The position numbers and the translations under genes are program-made. A stretch of DNA of 12,021 nucleotides from Rhodobiaceae bacterium (GTDB lineage: Bacteria > Pseudomonadota > Alphaproteobacteria > RS24): positions 1 through 12,021 of the forward strand of contig NYTN01000044.1 in the NCBI GenBank assembly GCA_002683515.1. Reading direction: 5' to 3'. Shown piece by piece: positions 1 to 7,465 of the stretch (positions are counted from its first letter, which is position 1; every line of letters begins with the position of its first letter). The notes beneath the pieces are model-generated. The model was not told the DNA's origin and searched no databases. It saw only the letters and a list, made by a program, of their open reading frames with translations.

Positions 1-137
1 TATTGTGACTCATTCGTAATGTTGTCGGTCATACTCTTTTGATTTGGTAAATATAAATCCCCCTTAACACCACACGCAGACAGAAACAGCGTACTGCCTA
101 TCATTAGATATATAAATGGTCTTGCAAAATGCGTCAT
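1..137 (-). CDS. lptM: LptM-like small lipoprotein (3' end cut by window edge)
   Basis: The visible N-terminal 45 residues start at an ATG (135-137) and run off the window. They show a type II (lipoprotein) signal peptide: one Arg in the n-region, a hydrophobic stretch at about residues 8-20, and the lipobox LSAC with the lipidated Cys at 22. The Cys is followed by GVKGDLYLP, close to the Cys-Gly-x-Lys-Gly-x-Leu-Tyr-x-Pro start typical of the YifL/LptM family. LptM is known as a small outer-membrane lipoprotein that helps oxidative maturation of the LPS translocon LptD. The gene lies 34 bp downstream of argH on the same strand, and argH / small lipoprotein / lysA is a recurrent order in proteobacteria, so lysA may lie just outside the window. 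The family call is firm from the motif; the LptD role is inferred from the family only. Confidence 0.8.
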   Translation of the reverse strand, partial: MTHFARPFIYLMIGSTLFLSACGVKGDLYLPNQKSMTDNITNESQ

Positions 138-171
138 ATCATTTCCGTTTAAACTTAATTCTGCTTTTAAT

Positions 172-1557
172 CTAAGCTGTAGTTAATTTGTTAAGCCATG
201 CTTGCGCTGCAGCTTTCACATTTTCAGGCGCGGTGCCGCCATAGCTGGTGCGGCTGGCGACAGAATTGCTTGTACTCAACACATCAAAAATATCCTTGGT
301 GATACGTGGGTCAACTTCCTGCATGCTTTCAAGAGGTAACTCATCCAACGTGCAAGCTTTTGTTTCGGCGAGTTGGACAATCTGACCCGTAATATGGTGC
401 GCCTCACGGAAAGGCACATTCCCGACCCTTACTAGCCAGTCTGCAAGATCCGTTGCTGTCGAAAATCCTTCTTGCGCCAAGCTCGCCATGGCTTCGGCAT
501 TGATTTCCATGACCTGCATCATGCCTGACATGGCAGCGAGGCAAAGTGATAGATTATCCAGCGCTTCAAAAGTGCCTTTTTTATCTTCCTGCATATCTTT
601 CGAATAGGCGAGAGGCAGCCCCTTCATCACCACCAGCAGTGCAGTCAGATGACCGATGAGATTTCCGGTTTTGGCCCTTATTAACTCTGCCGCGTCAGGG
701 TTACGTTTTTGCGGCATGATGGACGAGCCGGTTGAAAATGCATCCGGTAAAATAAAAAACTCGAAGGGCGATGAGGCAAAAACAACAATTTCCTCAGCTA
801 GCCGAGATAGATGCGTCATGCATATCGCGCCCGCAGACAGGGTTTCCAGAGCAAAATCTCTGTCAGATACACTGTCTATTGAATTATCCGTCGGTTTATC
901 AAAACCCAGCGCCTTTGCCGTCTGATGCCGGTCAATCGGGAAAGATGTTCCCGCCAGAGCTGCTGCACCGAGTGGGGATTGATTTAATCTAGCACGCGCA
1001 TCATGTAATCTGCCCTTGTCACGATTCAGCATTTCGACATAGGCAAGCAAATGATGTCCGTAAGTTACTGGCTGGGCAATTTGTAAATGCGTAAAGCCTG
1101 GCATAAGGGTATTAGCATGGCTCAGAGCCGTTTGCGCCAAAATAGTTTGCAAGGTTTTAATTTGTTGGAGCAAATGGTCAATTGTATCTCTGATGTAGAG
1201 TTTAAAATCTGTTGCGACCTGATCATTTCTTGATCTGGCAGTATGCAATCTGCCCCCAGTCGGGCCGATTATATCGGATAGCCGAGACTCGATATTCATA
1301 TGAATATCTTCAAGTGCTCTTGAGAAGGTAAATGTACCTTCGGAAATCTCTTTCTCTATTTGGTTAAGTCCGTCTAAGATGGTCTGACCGTCTTCTTGAG
1401 ACAAAATGCAGGTATCTATAAGCATTTGGCAATGCGCCATTGATCCCGCAACATCTTGATGTGCAAGTCGCTGGTCAAATCCGATGGAAGCATTAATTTC
1501 TTCCATGATATCATCGGGCCCGTCACCAAACCGACCGCCCCACATTTTTTGGCTCAT
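172..1557 (-). CDS. argH: Argininosuccinate lyase
   Basis: This cytosolic enzyme performs the last step of arginine synthesis, splitting argininosuccinate into arginine and fumarate. Its 461 residues match the usual family length. Visible hallmarks are the N-terminal MWGGRF (5-10), the TARSRNDQ substrate-binding segment (106-113), THLQ (156-159) with the family His, and the fumarase/aspartase-superfamily signature GSSIMPQKRNPD (277-288), whose flexible loop carries the catalytic Ser. The ATG at 1555-1557 is supported by an AGGAG ribosome binding site (complement of 1564-1568) six bases upstream. The gene is divergent from the TlpA-family gene with only 30 bp between start codons, so the two promoters must overlap each other or the opposite coding regions. 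No truncation or frameshift is seen. Confidence 0.97.
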   Translation of the reverse strand: MSQKMWGGRFGDGPDDIMEEINASIGFDQRLAHQDVAGSMAHCQMLIDTCILSQEDGQTILDGLNQIEKEISEGTFTFSRALEDIHMNIESRLSDIIGPTGGRLHTARSRNDQVATDFKLYIRDTIDHLLQQIKTLQTILAQTALSHANTLMPGFTHLQIAQPVTYGHHLLAYVEMLNRDKGRLHDARARLNQSPLGAAALAGTSFPIDRHQTAKALGFDKPTDNSIDSVSDRDFALETLSAGAICMTHLSRLAEEIVVFASSPFEFFILPDAFSTGSSIMPQKRNPDAAELIRAKTGNLIGHLTALLVVMKGLPLAYSKDMQEDKKGTFEALDNLSLCLAAMSGMMQVMEINAEAMASLAQEGFSTATDLADWLVRVGNVPFREAHHITGQIVQLAETKACTLDELPLESMQEVDPRITKDIFDVLSTSNSVASRTSYGGTAPENVKAAAQAWLNKLTTA

Positions 1558-1587
1558 ATTAAACTCCTAAGGGAAGCATATAGAAAC

Positions 1588-2265
1588 ATGACAAAACCGA
1601 CACCAAAAATAAGGCTTTTGCCGATAATTATTATTATTGCCTTCCTAAGCGGCGTTGCGGCTTTCTACATGACCACCCCCCCCTCTGGCAACCCTGATGA
1701 TGCAGAATCTGAACAAGAAAATGCGAACTCCAGTTCCAGTATTGCGGCGTCGCCCTATTCAGGCTATGCGACTGGTAATTTAAAGAAAATGGTATTCCAC
1801 AAAACTCCCAAAACATTTAAAGAACTGTCATTCTTAAATGCAGCAGGAGAAAGCGTTGGGCTGGATGTATTTGCGGGTAATTATGTGGTGTTGAATTTCT
1901 GGGCGACATGGTGTGTACCTTGTCGTGAAGAAATGCCTTCATTAGATGCGCTTCAAACTCATTTTAAGGGTGAGCCGCTAAAAGTGGTCGCGCTGAGCAC
2001 GGATAGGGGCAGTGCTGACAAGCCGAAAAAATTTCTCAAGGATTTGGATATTAAGAATTTAGCGTTTTTCCATGACCCTAAAAGTCAGGCAGCACGGGAT
2101 ACCGGTCTTTTTGGTTTGCCGACAACTCTGCTGCTTGACACACAAGGACGCGAAATTGGTAGGCTAGCCGGGGAAGCAGTTTGGGATGCACCGGAAGTAA
2201 AATTGTTTCTCGAACTGTTAATTTCCGATGAGCTAGAAGCGGAAGTTGAGGCTTCTCAACCCTAA
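1588..2265 (+). CDS. tlpA: TlpA-family membrane-anchored thiol:disulfide oxidoreductase
   Basis: A 225-residue protein with a short basic N-terminus, one uncleaved-looking membrane anchor (about 10-28), a Ser/Asn/Glu-rich linker (about 31-55), and a periplasmic thioredoxin-like domain (about 75-212). The redox site is WCVPC (108-112) within a FWATWCVPC context, and the cis-proline loop is GLPTT (P178). TlpA proteins reduce periplasmic disulfides, classically for cytochrome c oxidase (CuA site) maturation. The open frame extends upstream to 1456, but that part lies inside argH on the other strand. I therefore chose the ATG at 1588, which gives a good membrane anchor and has a weak purine-rich site (AAGGGAAG, 1569-1576) upstream. 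Divergence from argH is a common alphaproteobacterial arrangement. The stop overlaps the hbd stop by 4 bp, tail to tail. ResA/CcmG-like roles are possible alternatives. Confidence 0.9.
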   Translation: MTKPTPKIRLLPIIIIIAFLSGVAAFYMTTPPSGNPDDAESEQENANSSSSIAASPYSGYATGNLKKMVFHKTPKTFKELSFLNAAGESVGLDVFAGNYVVLNFWATWCVPCREEMPSLDALQTHFKGEPLKVVALSTDRGSADKPKKFLKDLDIKNLAFFHDPKSQAARDTGLFGLPTTLLLDTQGREIGRLAGEAVWDAPEVKLFLELLISDELEAEVEASQP

Positions 2266-3137
2266 CGTGTCGCTAACGGGCTTTCGCCGGAATAATCATA
2301 GAAGCCTTTATCGGTTTTAACGCCCAACCAGCCAGCTTCGACGTATTTTGTCAGTAAGGGGCATGGGCGATATTTGCTGTCACCCAGCCCATCGTAAAGC
2401 ACTTGCATGATACTCAGACAGGTATCCAGCCCGATAAAATCGGCAAGTTGTAACGGCCCCATTGGATGATTGGCGCCTAGTTTCATAGCCTTGTCTATAC
2501 TATCAACTGTGCCGACACCCTCATAAAGGGCGAACACGGCTTCATTAATCATCGGCAGAAGAACGCGGTTGACGATAAAGGCAGGAAAGTCCTCCGATAG
2601 GGCGGACGTTTTACCAATTCGTTGTACCAACTCATTTGAGCTTTGATAGGTTTCGTCCGATGTGGCGATGCCTCGGATAATCTCTACAAGTTGCATCACC
2701 GGCACCGGATTCATGAAATGCATGCCAATGAATTTTTCCGGTCTATCAGTTGTCGAAGCTAGTCGCGTGATAGAGATTGATGATGTGTTGGAAGCAATAA
2801 TTGTGTCTGGCCCGATAACGGCGCAGACTTCTTTGAGGATAGATACTTTTAGCTCTTCATTTTCAGTTGCCGCTTCAATAACCATATCCACATCAGAGAT
2901 GTTATTAAGGCTAGCAGCAATATGAATTTGACCGAGTGCTCTATCTCTCTCGGCTTCAGTGATTTTGCTCTTCGCAGCCTGACGATTGAGATTACCGGTT
3001 ATAGATGCAATGCCAGCTTCTATTCGATCAACAGATATATCGTTGAGTAAAACATCGCAGCCCGCAAGGGCAAAGACATGTGCAATGCCACTTCCCATTT
3101 GTCCGGCGCCGATAACTGCAATCCTTTGGATGCTCAT
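2262..3137 (-). CDS. hbd: 3-hydroxybutyryl-CoA dehydrogenase (NAD(P)-dependent)
   Basis: A 291-residue cytosolic dehydrogenase that interconverts 3-hydroxyacyl-CoA and 3-oxoacyl-CoA (typically 3-hydroxybutyryl-CoA and acetoacetyl-CoA). The N-terminal Rossmann fold shows the dinucleotide motif GAGQMG (10-15) and the acidic D33 after beta-2. The active-site set is visible: Ser in SNTSS (116-120), His140 in GMHFMNP, Glu152 in VEII and Asn190 in FIVNR. The C-terminal 3HCDH domain carries ANHPMGPLQLADFIGLD (222-238). The length fits the single-function family rather than the long FadB/FadJ fusions. It is the third gene of etfB-etfA-hbd, with a GGGAG-type ribosome binding site about 8 bases before the ATG. 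Use in fatty-acid oxidation or in polyhydroxybutyrate metabolism are both possible; linkage to ETF favours an oxidative role. Confidence 0.94.
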   Translation of the reverse strand: MSIQRIAVIGAGQMGSGIAHVFALAGCDVLLNDISVDRIEAGIASITGNLNRQAAKSKITEAERDRALGQIHIAASLNNISDVDMVIEAATENEELKVSILKEVCAVIGPDTIIASNTSSISITRLASTTDRPEKFIGMHFMNPVPVMQLVEIIRGIATSDETYQSSNELVQRIGKTSALSEDFPAFIVNRVLLPMINEAVFALYEGVGTVDSIDKAMKLGANHPMGPLQLADFIGLDTCLSIMQVLYDGLGDSKYRPCPLLTKYVEAGWLGVKTDKGFYDYSGESPLATR

Positions 3138-3179
3138 ATAACTCTCCCTACAAGCAATCCGTTGAAAGATGCTTAAATA

Positions 3180-4106
3180 TTATAGTGCGCTATCCAGTTC
3201 AGGAACAGCGCTGAAAAGATCTGCAACAAGGCCATAATCAGCCACCTGAAAAATAGGGGCTTCTTCATCCTTGTTAATGGCAACGATAACTTTTGAGTCC
3301 TTCATACCTGCCAAATGCTGAATGGCGCCGGAAATGCCGACGGCAATATACAATTCAGGAGCAACAACTTTACCCGTTTGCCCAACCTGATAATCATTAG
3401 GTACAAAACCGGCATCAACCGCAGCACGGGAAGCGCCAACAGCGGCACCGAGCTTATCGGCAACGCTTTCTAGAATTGTGAAGTTATCACCAGATTGCAT
3501 GCCACGACCGCCAGAAATAACGATTTTGGCAGAAGTCAACTCGGGACGGTCAGAAACAGTTAGTTCTTCACCAACATATTCTGAAATGCCTTTATCGCCA
3601 GTGCTGGTCAAATCTTCAATGCTTGCCGATCCACCTTCACCTGCTGCAGGAAAGGCGGTGGCGCGCACTGTCATAACTTTTGTTGCGCTTGAAACTTTAA
3701 CCGTTTGAATGGCATTACCCGCATAAATAGGACGCTCAAATGTATTGGCGTCAATAACAGCAGTAATGTCGGAAAGTTGTGGCATGTCGAGAAGCGCAGC
3801 AATCCGAGGCATAAAATTTTTGCCATTTGTTGTTGCGGCAGTAATGATTGCATCATAGCCATCTGCTAGACTTACGACGAGATCCGCAAGCGGCTCGGCA
3901 AGCAATTTGGCGAAAGCCGCATCATCTGCTTTTAGAACTTTGGCGACACCATCTATTTTTGCAGCATCGGCTACAGCGTCCGCACAGTTTTCACCGGCGA
4001 CAAGAAGGTGGACATCATTGCCTAATGCAATCGCGGCAGAAAGTGCTTTCTTTGTGGCGTCTGCGACGGTCTGGTTATCATGTTCTGCAATTAAGAGTGT
4101 GTTCAT
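3180..4106 (-). CDS. etfA: Electron transfer flavoprotein alpha subunit
   Basis: The alpha subunit of ETF (308 residues, normal length) binds FAD and, with EtfB, carries electrons from acyl-CoA and related dehydrogenases to ETF:quinone oxidoreductase. The C-terminal FAD domain is intact: SGGRG (198-202), GASRAAVDAGFVP (224-236), the QVGQTGKVVAPELYIAVGIS block (240-259) with SGAIQHLAGM after it, and INKDEEAPIF (277-286). The ATG shares four bases with the etfB stop (ATGA-type overlap, 4103-4106), and an AGGAG lies 7 bases upstream inside the end of etfB, indicating translational coupling and 1:1 synthesis. The hbd gene follows after 42 bp. The final residues are family-typical, so no truncation is suspected. 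Confidence 0.97.
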   Translation of the reverse strand: MNTLLIAEHDNQTVADATKKALSAAIALGNDVHLLVAGENCADAVADAAKIDGVAKVLKADDAAFAKLLAEPLADLVVSLADGYDAIITAATTNGKNFMPRIAALLDMPQLSDITAVIDANTFERPIYAGNAIQTVKVSSATKVMTVRATAFPAAGEGGSASIEDLTSTGDKGISEYVGEELTVSDRPELTSAKIVISGGRGMQSGDNFTILESVADKLGAAVGASRAAVDAGFVPNDYQVGQTGKVVAPELYIAVGISGAIQHLAGMKDSKVIVAINKDEEAPIFQVADYGLVADLFSAVPELDSAL

Positions 4107-4855
4107 GACAGGACTCCTGCTTCATTTTTCAGTTTATCAACTAATTCTTGAATAGTTTCGACTTTAACACCGGCTTCCCGTACGGGTGGCTCTGCAACTT
4201 TAACGATTTCGATTTGTGGAGAAACATCAACTCCGAAATCCTCAGGTGTTTTCTCGTCAATAGGCTTCTTTTTGGCCTTCATAATATTTGGCAATGAGGC
4301 GTATCGTGGTTCGTTGAGACGTAAATCAGTCGTAACAATAGCTGGAAGGTTCAGCTTGATTGTTTGAAGACCCCCATCAATCTCTCGTGTCACACCAATA
4401 TTACCAGCTTCGGGTTTGATTTCAGAGGCAAAAGTACCTTGAGGCCAGCCCAGTAGAGCGGCCAACATTTGCCCAGTCTGATTATTATCACCGTCAATGG
4501 CTTGCTTACCAAGGATAACAAGGTCAGGGCCTTCAGCTTCTACGACACCTTTTAAAAGTTTGGCGATGGCAAGCGGTTCAACTTCAACATCCGTCTGAAT
4601 GAGGATACCTCTATCAGCGCCCATAGCTAGAGCAGTTCTGATGGTTTCCTGCGACTGCGCGGGGCCGACGGAAACTGCAATTACTTCGGTAGCTGTGCCT
4701 GCTTCTTGTAGACGCACAGCCTCTTCAACGGCAATTTCACAAAATGGGTTCATTGACATTTTGACATTCGCCAAATCAACCCCAGTTTGATCGGGTTTGA
4801 CGCGAATCTTTACATTGTAGTCAACGACACGTTTGACGGGCACTAAGATTTTCAT
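4103..4855 (-). CDS. etfB: Electron transfer flavoprotein beta subunit
   Basis: The beta subunit of ETF (250 residues), which binds AMP and contacts partner dehydrogenases. It starts with MKILVPVKRVVDYN, typical of the family. It carries the GKQAIDGDNNQTGQMLAALL segment (116-135) and the recognition loop RLNEPRYASLPNIMKAKKKP (179-198), in which the Leu of LPNIMKAKKK (L188) corresponds to the known anchor residue docking onto acyl-CoA dehydrogenases. The ATG is preceded by AAGGA (complement of 4863-4867) at 7 bases. It is the first gene of etfB-etfA-hbd, with a good sigma70-like promoter in the 152-bp gap upstream and an imperfect palindrome in the leader. The neighbouring adenosyltransferase lies upstream on the same strand. 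Confidence 0.97.
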   Translation of the reverse strand: MKILVPVKRVVDYNVKIRVKPDQTGVDLANVKMSMNPFCEIAVEEAVRLQEAGTATEVIAVSVGPAQSQETIRTALAMGADRGILIQTDVEVEPLAIAKLLKGVVEAEGPDLVILGKQAIDGDNNQTGQMLAALLGWPQGTFASEIKPEAGNIGVTREIDGGLQTIKLNLPAIVTTDLRLNEPRYASLPNIMKAKKKPIDEKTPEDFGVDVSPQIEIVKVAEPPVREAGVKVETIQELVDKLKNEAGVLS

Positions 4856-4879
4856 CGTAAAGTCCTTAATTTTCTATTT

Positions 4880-4899
4880 CAGGTTCTAAACTAGACCTG
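4880..4899 (-). promoter_or_regulatory. Imperfect palindrome in the etfB leader
   Basis: The plus strand reads CAGGTTCTAAACTAGACCTG: 8-bp arms (CAGG-TCTA and TAGACCTG) with a single extra T in the left arm and a 3-base centre. It lies between the predicted etfB transcription start (about 4911) and the ribosome binding site (4863-4867). It could be an operator for a dimeric repressor (FadR/PsrA/TetR types often control beta-oxidation operons) or a small leader hairpin. I cannot assign a regulator; this is inference from symmetry and position only. Confidence 0.3.
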
Positions 4900-4917
4900 A
4901 CACTTGCTTTAATGCGG

Positions 4918-4946
4918 AAAATAGCCATCTGGCGCAAAACCGTCAA
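4918..4946 (-). promoter_or_regulatory. Predicted sigma70-type promoter of etfB-etfA-hbd
   Basis: On the minus strand TTGACG (complement of 4941-4946) is followed after exactly 17 bases by TATTTT (complement of 4918-4923). The -35 matches consensus at 5 of 6 and the -10 at 4 of 6. Transcription would start near 4911, giving a leader of about 55 bases before the etfB ATG. It sits in the only sizeable gap between the adenosyltransferase gene and etfB. Confidence 0.5.
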
Positions 4947-5007
4947 TTATTACATTTGCAAGCATCCGCGACGAATTGGCCTAGTCAAAATAACATAAAT
5001 CAGCTCT

Positions 5008-5598
5008 TTAAGTGCCCCTTGTCGCGCCCGGTTTCCATAAAACATCTGCCGCACCATTATTATTAGCTATGCGACCTGCAACGAAGAGAAGATCGGATGC
5101 GCGATTGATATATCTTTTAGTATCTTCATTAATTTCATCTGTGGCACTTTCATCCGAAAGTCTAATCAGATTACGTTCCGCACGCCGGATAATAGTTCGT
5201 GCGAGGTGCAGAAAAGCTGCTGCTGGCTCGCCGCCCGGCAGAACGAAAGATGTCAACGGGGTCAGATCGGCATTCAGCATGTCAATTTCTTGTTCAATAC
5301 GTGTCACCTGCTCAGGCAGTATGCGAAGCGGCTGAAAAGAGCTGTCCTCGTCTTCCTCAACATTTGGCATCGCCAAATCTGCACCCAAATCGAATAAGTC
5401 ATTTTGCAGACGGGCTAGAATATCGTCCAGTGTTGAACCTTGTGTGTGTAAACGCGCCATACCAATTGCGGCATTAGCCTCGTCGACGGCACCATAGCTT
5501 TCAATTCTTAAATCATATTTTGCTCGTCGTGACCCGTCAGCAAGTGCGGTAGTCCCGTCGTCCCCGGTTCGGGTGTAAATTTTGTTAAGGGTAACCAT
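5008..5598 (-). CDS. pduO: PduO-type cob(I)alamin adenosyltransferase
   Basis: Transfers the adenosyl group of ATP to cob(I)alamin to give adenosylcobalamin, the cofactor of enzymes such as methylmalonyl-CoA mutase. Family features are visible: the ATP-binding N-terminal motif YTRTGDDGTT (8-17), SYGAVDEANAAIG (34-46), FVLPGG (118-123), the Arg-rich helix ARTIIRRAER (133-142), and the C-terminal YINRASDLLFVAGR (163-176). I chose the ATG at 5596-5598 (196 residues) over a TTG four codons upstream. A GAAGG ribosome binding site (complement of 5604-5608) lies 5 bases before this ATG and overlaps the TTG, and family proteins begin close to MVxLNKIYTRTGDDG. The gene sits between the PagL-like gene (66-bp gap) and etfB (152-bp gap). 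In related bacteria this family is often directly next to a HIG1 protein and etfB, as here apart from the PagL-like insertion. Confidence 0.95.
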   Translation of the reverse strand: MVTLNKIYTRTGDDGTTALADGSRRAKYDLRIESYGAVDEANAAIGMARLHTQGSTLDDILARLQNDLFDLGADLAMPNVEEDEDSSFQPLRILPEQVTRIEQEIDMLNADLTPLTSFVLPGGEPAAAFLHLARTIIRRAERNLIRLSDESATDEINEDTKRYINRASDLLFVAGRIANNNGAADVLWKPGATRGT

Positions 5599-5603
5599 AT
5601 TTA

Positions 5604-5608
5604 CCTTC
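5604..5608 (-). promoter_or_regulatory. Ribosome binding site deciding the adenosyltransferase start
   Basis: GAAGG on the minus strand, 5 bases before the ATG at 5596-5598. It overlaps the alternative upstream TTG codon (5608-5610), which would then have no site of its own. This supports the shorter 196-residue protein. Confidence 0.7.
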
Positions 5609-5664
5609 AAAATACCTGAGTTGATTTAACAGCGACAGGCGTTTTATAGCAAGATTATAATAAT

Positions 5665-6231
5665 TTAGAATTTTCGGCTTACTCGGAGACCTGCATTCGT
5701 CAAGCCATTATTCGGGTCGCACAAACCTGCATTAGACATGTGAGAGACAGTTGCCATAAGGCTAAATTGGGTGCTTAGACGCCATCCAAATGAAATGCTT
5801 TCTCTAAAGTTTAGAGGGCATCCATAAGCACGGTGTGCCTCACGTCCGCCAGCTCGAACGGTATCGGGGTCCTCTTCACCATCATGAATGGAACCGCCCA
5901 AAAAAATCTCAGTATAGAAATTTTCTGAAAAATCATATTGCCATGCCATGCCACCATATATCTGGCTTGTATCATTGTCAGTATTAAGGGTCGCGCCGAT
6001 CACGGGCTGAGGTGACCATAGGATATTGTCGAGTTTTGTTGGAAATAACACTTCAACATTTATGCTGACACTATCTTCAGTTGGATTTGATTCAACGTCC
6101 TGCTGGACCAAACCAAAAGTATAAACTTTTTGCTTTTGACTGGAGGTATCATCCGCCAGAGTTGCAGTGGGTTGGAATATGAATGACAGTATAAATAAGA
6201 ATAAAAAAGTTAGAAAAGACAAAATGGCCAC
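5665..6231 (-). CDS. PagL-like outer-membrane beta-barrel (acyloxyacyl hydrolase family)
   Basis: A 188-residue exported protein. The first ~26 residues form a hydrophobic signal sequence ending near TLA/DD, although it unusually lacks basic residues. The rest alternates polar and hydrophobic residues as in a small beta-barrel and ends with Phe (SRKF), the usual C-terminal signal for outer-membrane insertion. The C-terminal SHMSNAGLCDPNNGLTNAGL (163-182) matches the His-x-Ser-Asn catalytic region of PagL lipid A 3-O-deacylases (H164, S166, N167). I could not confidently place the third catalytic residue (Glu in Pseudomonas PagL). Two Cys are present (138, 171). The start is a GTG with no clear ribosome binding site. 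In-frame sequence upstream is open for some 15 codons without a usual start, so the N-terminus is uncertain. It sits between the HIG1 and adenosyltransferase genes on the same strand. Activity on lipid A is inferred. Confidence 0.72.
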   Translation of the reverse strand: MAILSFLTFLFLFILSFIFQPTATLADDTSSQKQKVYTFGLVQQDVESNPTEDSVSINVEVLFPTKLDNILWSPQPVIGATLNTDNDTSQIYGGMAWQYDFSENFYTEIFLGGSIHDGEEDPDTVRAGGREAHRAYGCPLNFRESISFGWRLSTQFSLMATVSHMSNAGLCDPNNGLTNAGLRVSRKF

Positions 6232-6289
6232 ATTAAAAAAGAATATAAGAAATCCTAAGTTTTTATCCCACCTAAGGCAAGTTTATTCA

Positions 6290-6475
6290 TTAATTGCTTA
6301 AATAGACGCCACACATAACAACGATGATTGTAATGAGTTGAAGTCCAACACGCCATCGCATCAGGCGCTGAGAGGTATTAGGACTTCCATTTCTGAGCAT
6401 GTTTGCAAGGCCTGCAAGTAATACGAGGCTCACAGCTACCAGCCCTGCTGGGATAAGATAGTTGAAAATAGTCAC
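6290..6475 (-). CDS. Twin-transmembrane HIG1-domain protein
   Basis: A 61-residue inner-membrane protein with two hydrophobic segments (about 5-26 and 46-59). The loop between them carries NTSQRLMRWRVGLQ (33-46), matching the HIG1 family pattern of Ser-x-x-Leu-Met-Arg-x-Arg-Val-x-x-Gln. In mitochondria HIG1 proteins (Rcf1/HIGD1) associate with cytochrome c oxidase and respiratory supercomplexes. The alphaproteobacterial homologues are widespread but poorly characterised, so a respiratory role is inference. The start is GTG, supported by AAGAGGA (complement of 6483-6489) 7 bases upstream. The gene begins 18 bp after the gluQ stop and is probably co-transcribed with it. Adjacency to adenosyltransferase and etf genes recurs in alphaproteobacteria. 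Confidence 0.88.
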   Translation of the reverse strand: MTIFNYLIPAGLVAVSLVLLAGLANMLRNGSPNTSQRLMRWRVGLQLITIIVVMCGVYLSN

Positions 6476-6493
6476 TGTATTGTCCTCTTATTT

Positions 6494-7381
6494 TTATAAT
6501 GTAAGGGAAGGAAGTAGCTCATCAATAAGTTTTTCTGGTGAATAGCCTTGGCTTCGATAATAACCAATACCTATATCACCAGCGCGCTTTGACAAGCGTC
6601 GACCATCTGCTTCTCTAACAAGATCGTGGTGATAATAGTCTGGTTCAGGGTATTCTAGCAAAATTTGTAAGATGCGATGAATATGGGTCGTTCCTTGCAA
6701 ATCCATGCCGCGCGTGACCATAGAAATGTCTTGAGCAGCATCATCAACAACAACGCTTAAATGGTAGCTGGTCAGTATATCCCTTCGCGCCAGAACTACG
6801 TCACCATAAAGGCTAGGGGTGACTTCATGACTTTTCTGTTGCGAGGCTTCAAAATATTTAAGGGCTCCGTTTTTGTGTCTAGCAAGCGCGGCGGCTTTTT
6901 TGCTGTCCAGCCGCCATGCGTAATTTCCGCCTTCCCACATCATGGAAGCTCTTTTGGTAGGGGAAATATCTTTATATAAACCTGGATAAATTGCCGCCCC
7001 ATCCGGATCTACGGGCCATGCCTCACGACCCCCCGGTTGAGAATTGATGTAATCCCTGATATCTGCCCGACTCGCCCAGCATGGATAGACAACTTCCATA
7101 TCCCTCAGTTTGTTGAGCGCGGTCTGGTATATATCAAAGCGGTCCGATTGAACCATCACAGGAATTGGCCATGAAAGTCCGAGCCAAGCAAGGTCCTCAT
7201 AAATGGCGTCAATGAAATGCTGCTGCCGTCGCCCTAAATCAATATCTTCGATCCGGAGAATGAAACGACCTGCCCCAGAGAGTTTCTGTGCCATTAAAGC
7301 TGAATATGCATGCCCGAGATGTAACCTGCCGTTCGGACTCGGTGCAAATCGGGTGATATGAGCTTTGTCTATCGGTGTCAT
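6494..7381 (-). CDS. gluQ: Glutamyl-Q tRNA(Asp) synthetase, zinc site largely lost
   Basis: A truncated glutamyl-tRNA synthetase paralogue (YadB/GluQ-RS) that attaches glutamate to the queuosine base in the anticodon of tRNA-Asp. The 295 residues comprise only the catalytic core, without the anticodon-binding domain. Visible motifs are RFAPSPNGRLHLGH (11-24; HIGH = HLGH), RIEDID (43-48), DPDG..YPG (126-134), YHLSVVVDDAAQDIS (206-220), and the KMSKS-like RLSKR (262-266). The family zinc site, normally Cys-x-Cys then Tyr-x3-Cys, is C101-W-A103 and Y132-x3-Y136 here, so two of the three Cys are missing. I chose the ATG at 7381 because the family starts near the RFAPSP motif; the frame is open to a GTG at 7420. 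No clear ribosome binding site precedes this ATG, and TATATA lies 8 bases upstream, so a leaderless mRNA is possible. It heads the minus-strand run toward the HIG1 gene. Confidence 0.9.
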   Translation of the reverse strand: MTPIDKAHITRFAPSPNGRLHLGHAYSALMAQKLSGAGRFILRIEDIDLGRRQQHFIDAIYEDLAWLGLSWPIPVMVQSDRFDIYQTALNKLRDMEVVYPCWASRADIRDYINSQPGGREAWPVDPDGAAIYPGLYKDISPTKRASMMWEGGNYAWRLDSKKAAALARHKNGALKYFEASQQKSHEVTPSLYGDVVLARRDILTSYHLSVVVDDAAQDISMVTRGMDLQGTTHIHRILQILLEYPEPDYYHHDLVREADGRRLSKRAGDIGIGYYRSQGYSPEKLIDELLPSLTL

Positions 7382-7465
7382 TTCGGCACTATATAGGTCA
7401 GGCAAAATCCGGCAAAACACAAAATAGGTGTAATATTTTCATTTTGTTTGAAATTTGTAAGAATA

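Noticed and set aside
1456..1587. Upstream extension of the TlpA-family gene to an ATG at 1456
   Set aside because: The extension lies inside argH on the other strand and would bury the membrane anchor behind 44 residues with no family likeness.
7382..7420. 13-residue N-terminal extension of gluQ to a GTG at 7420
   Set aside because: Family proteins start close to the RFAPSP motif, and the extension has no ribosome binding site or family likeness.
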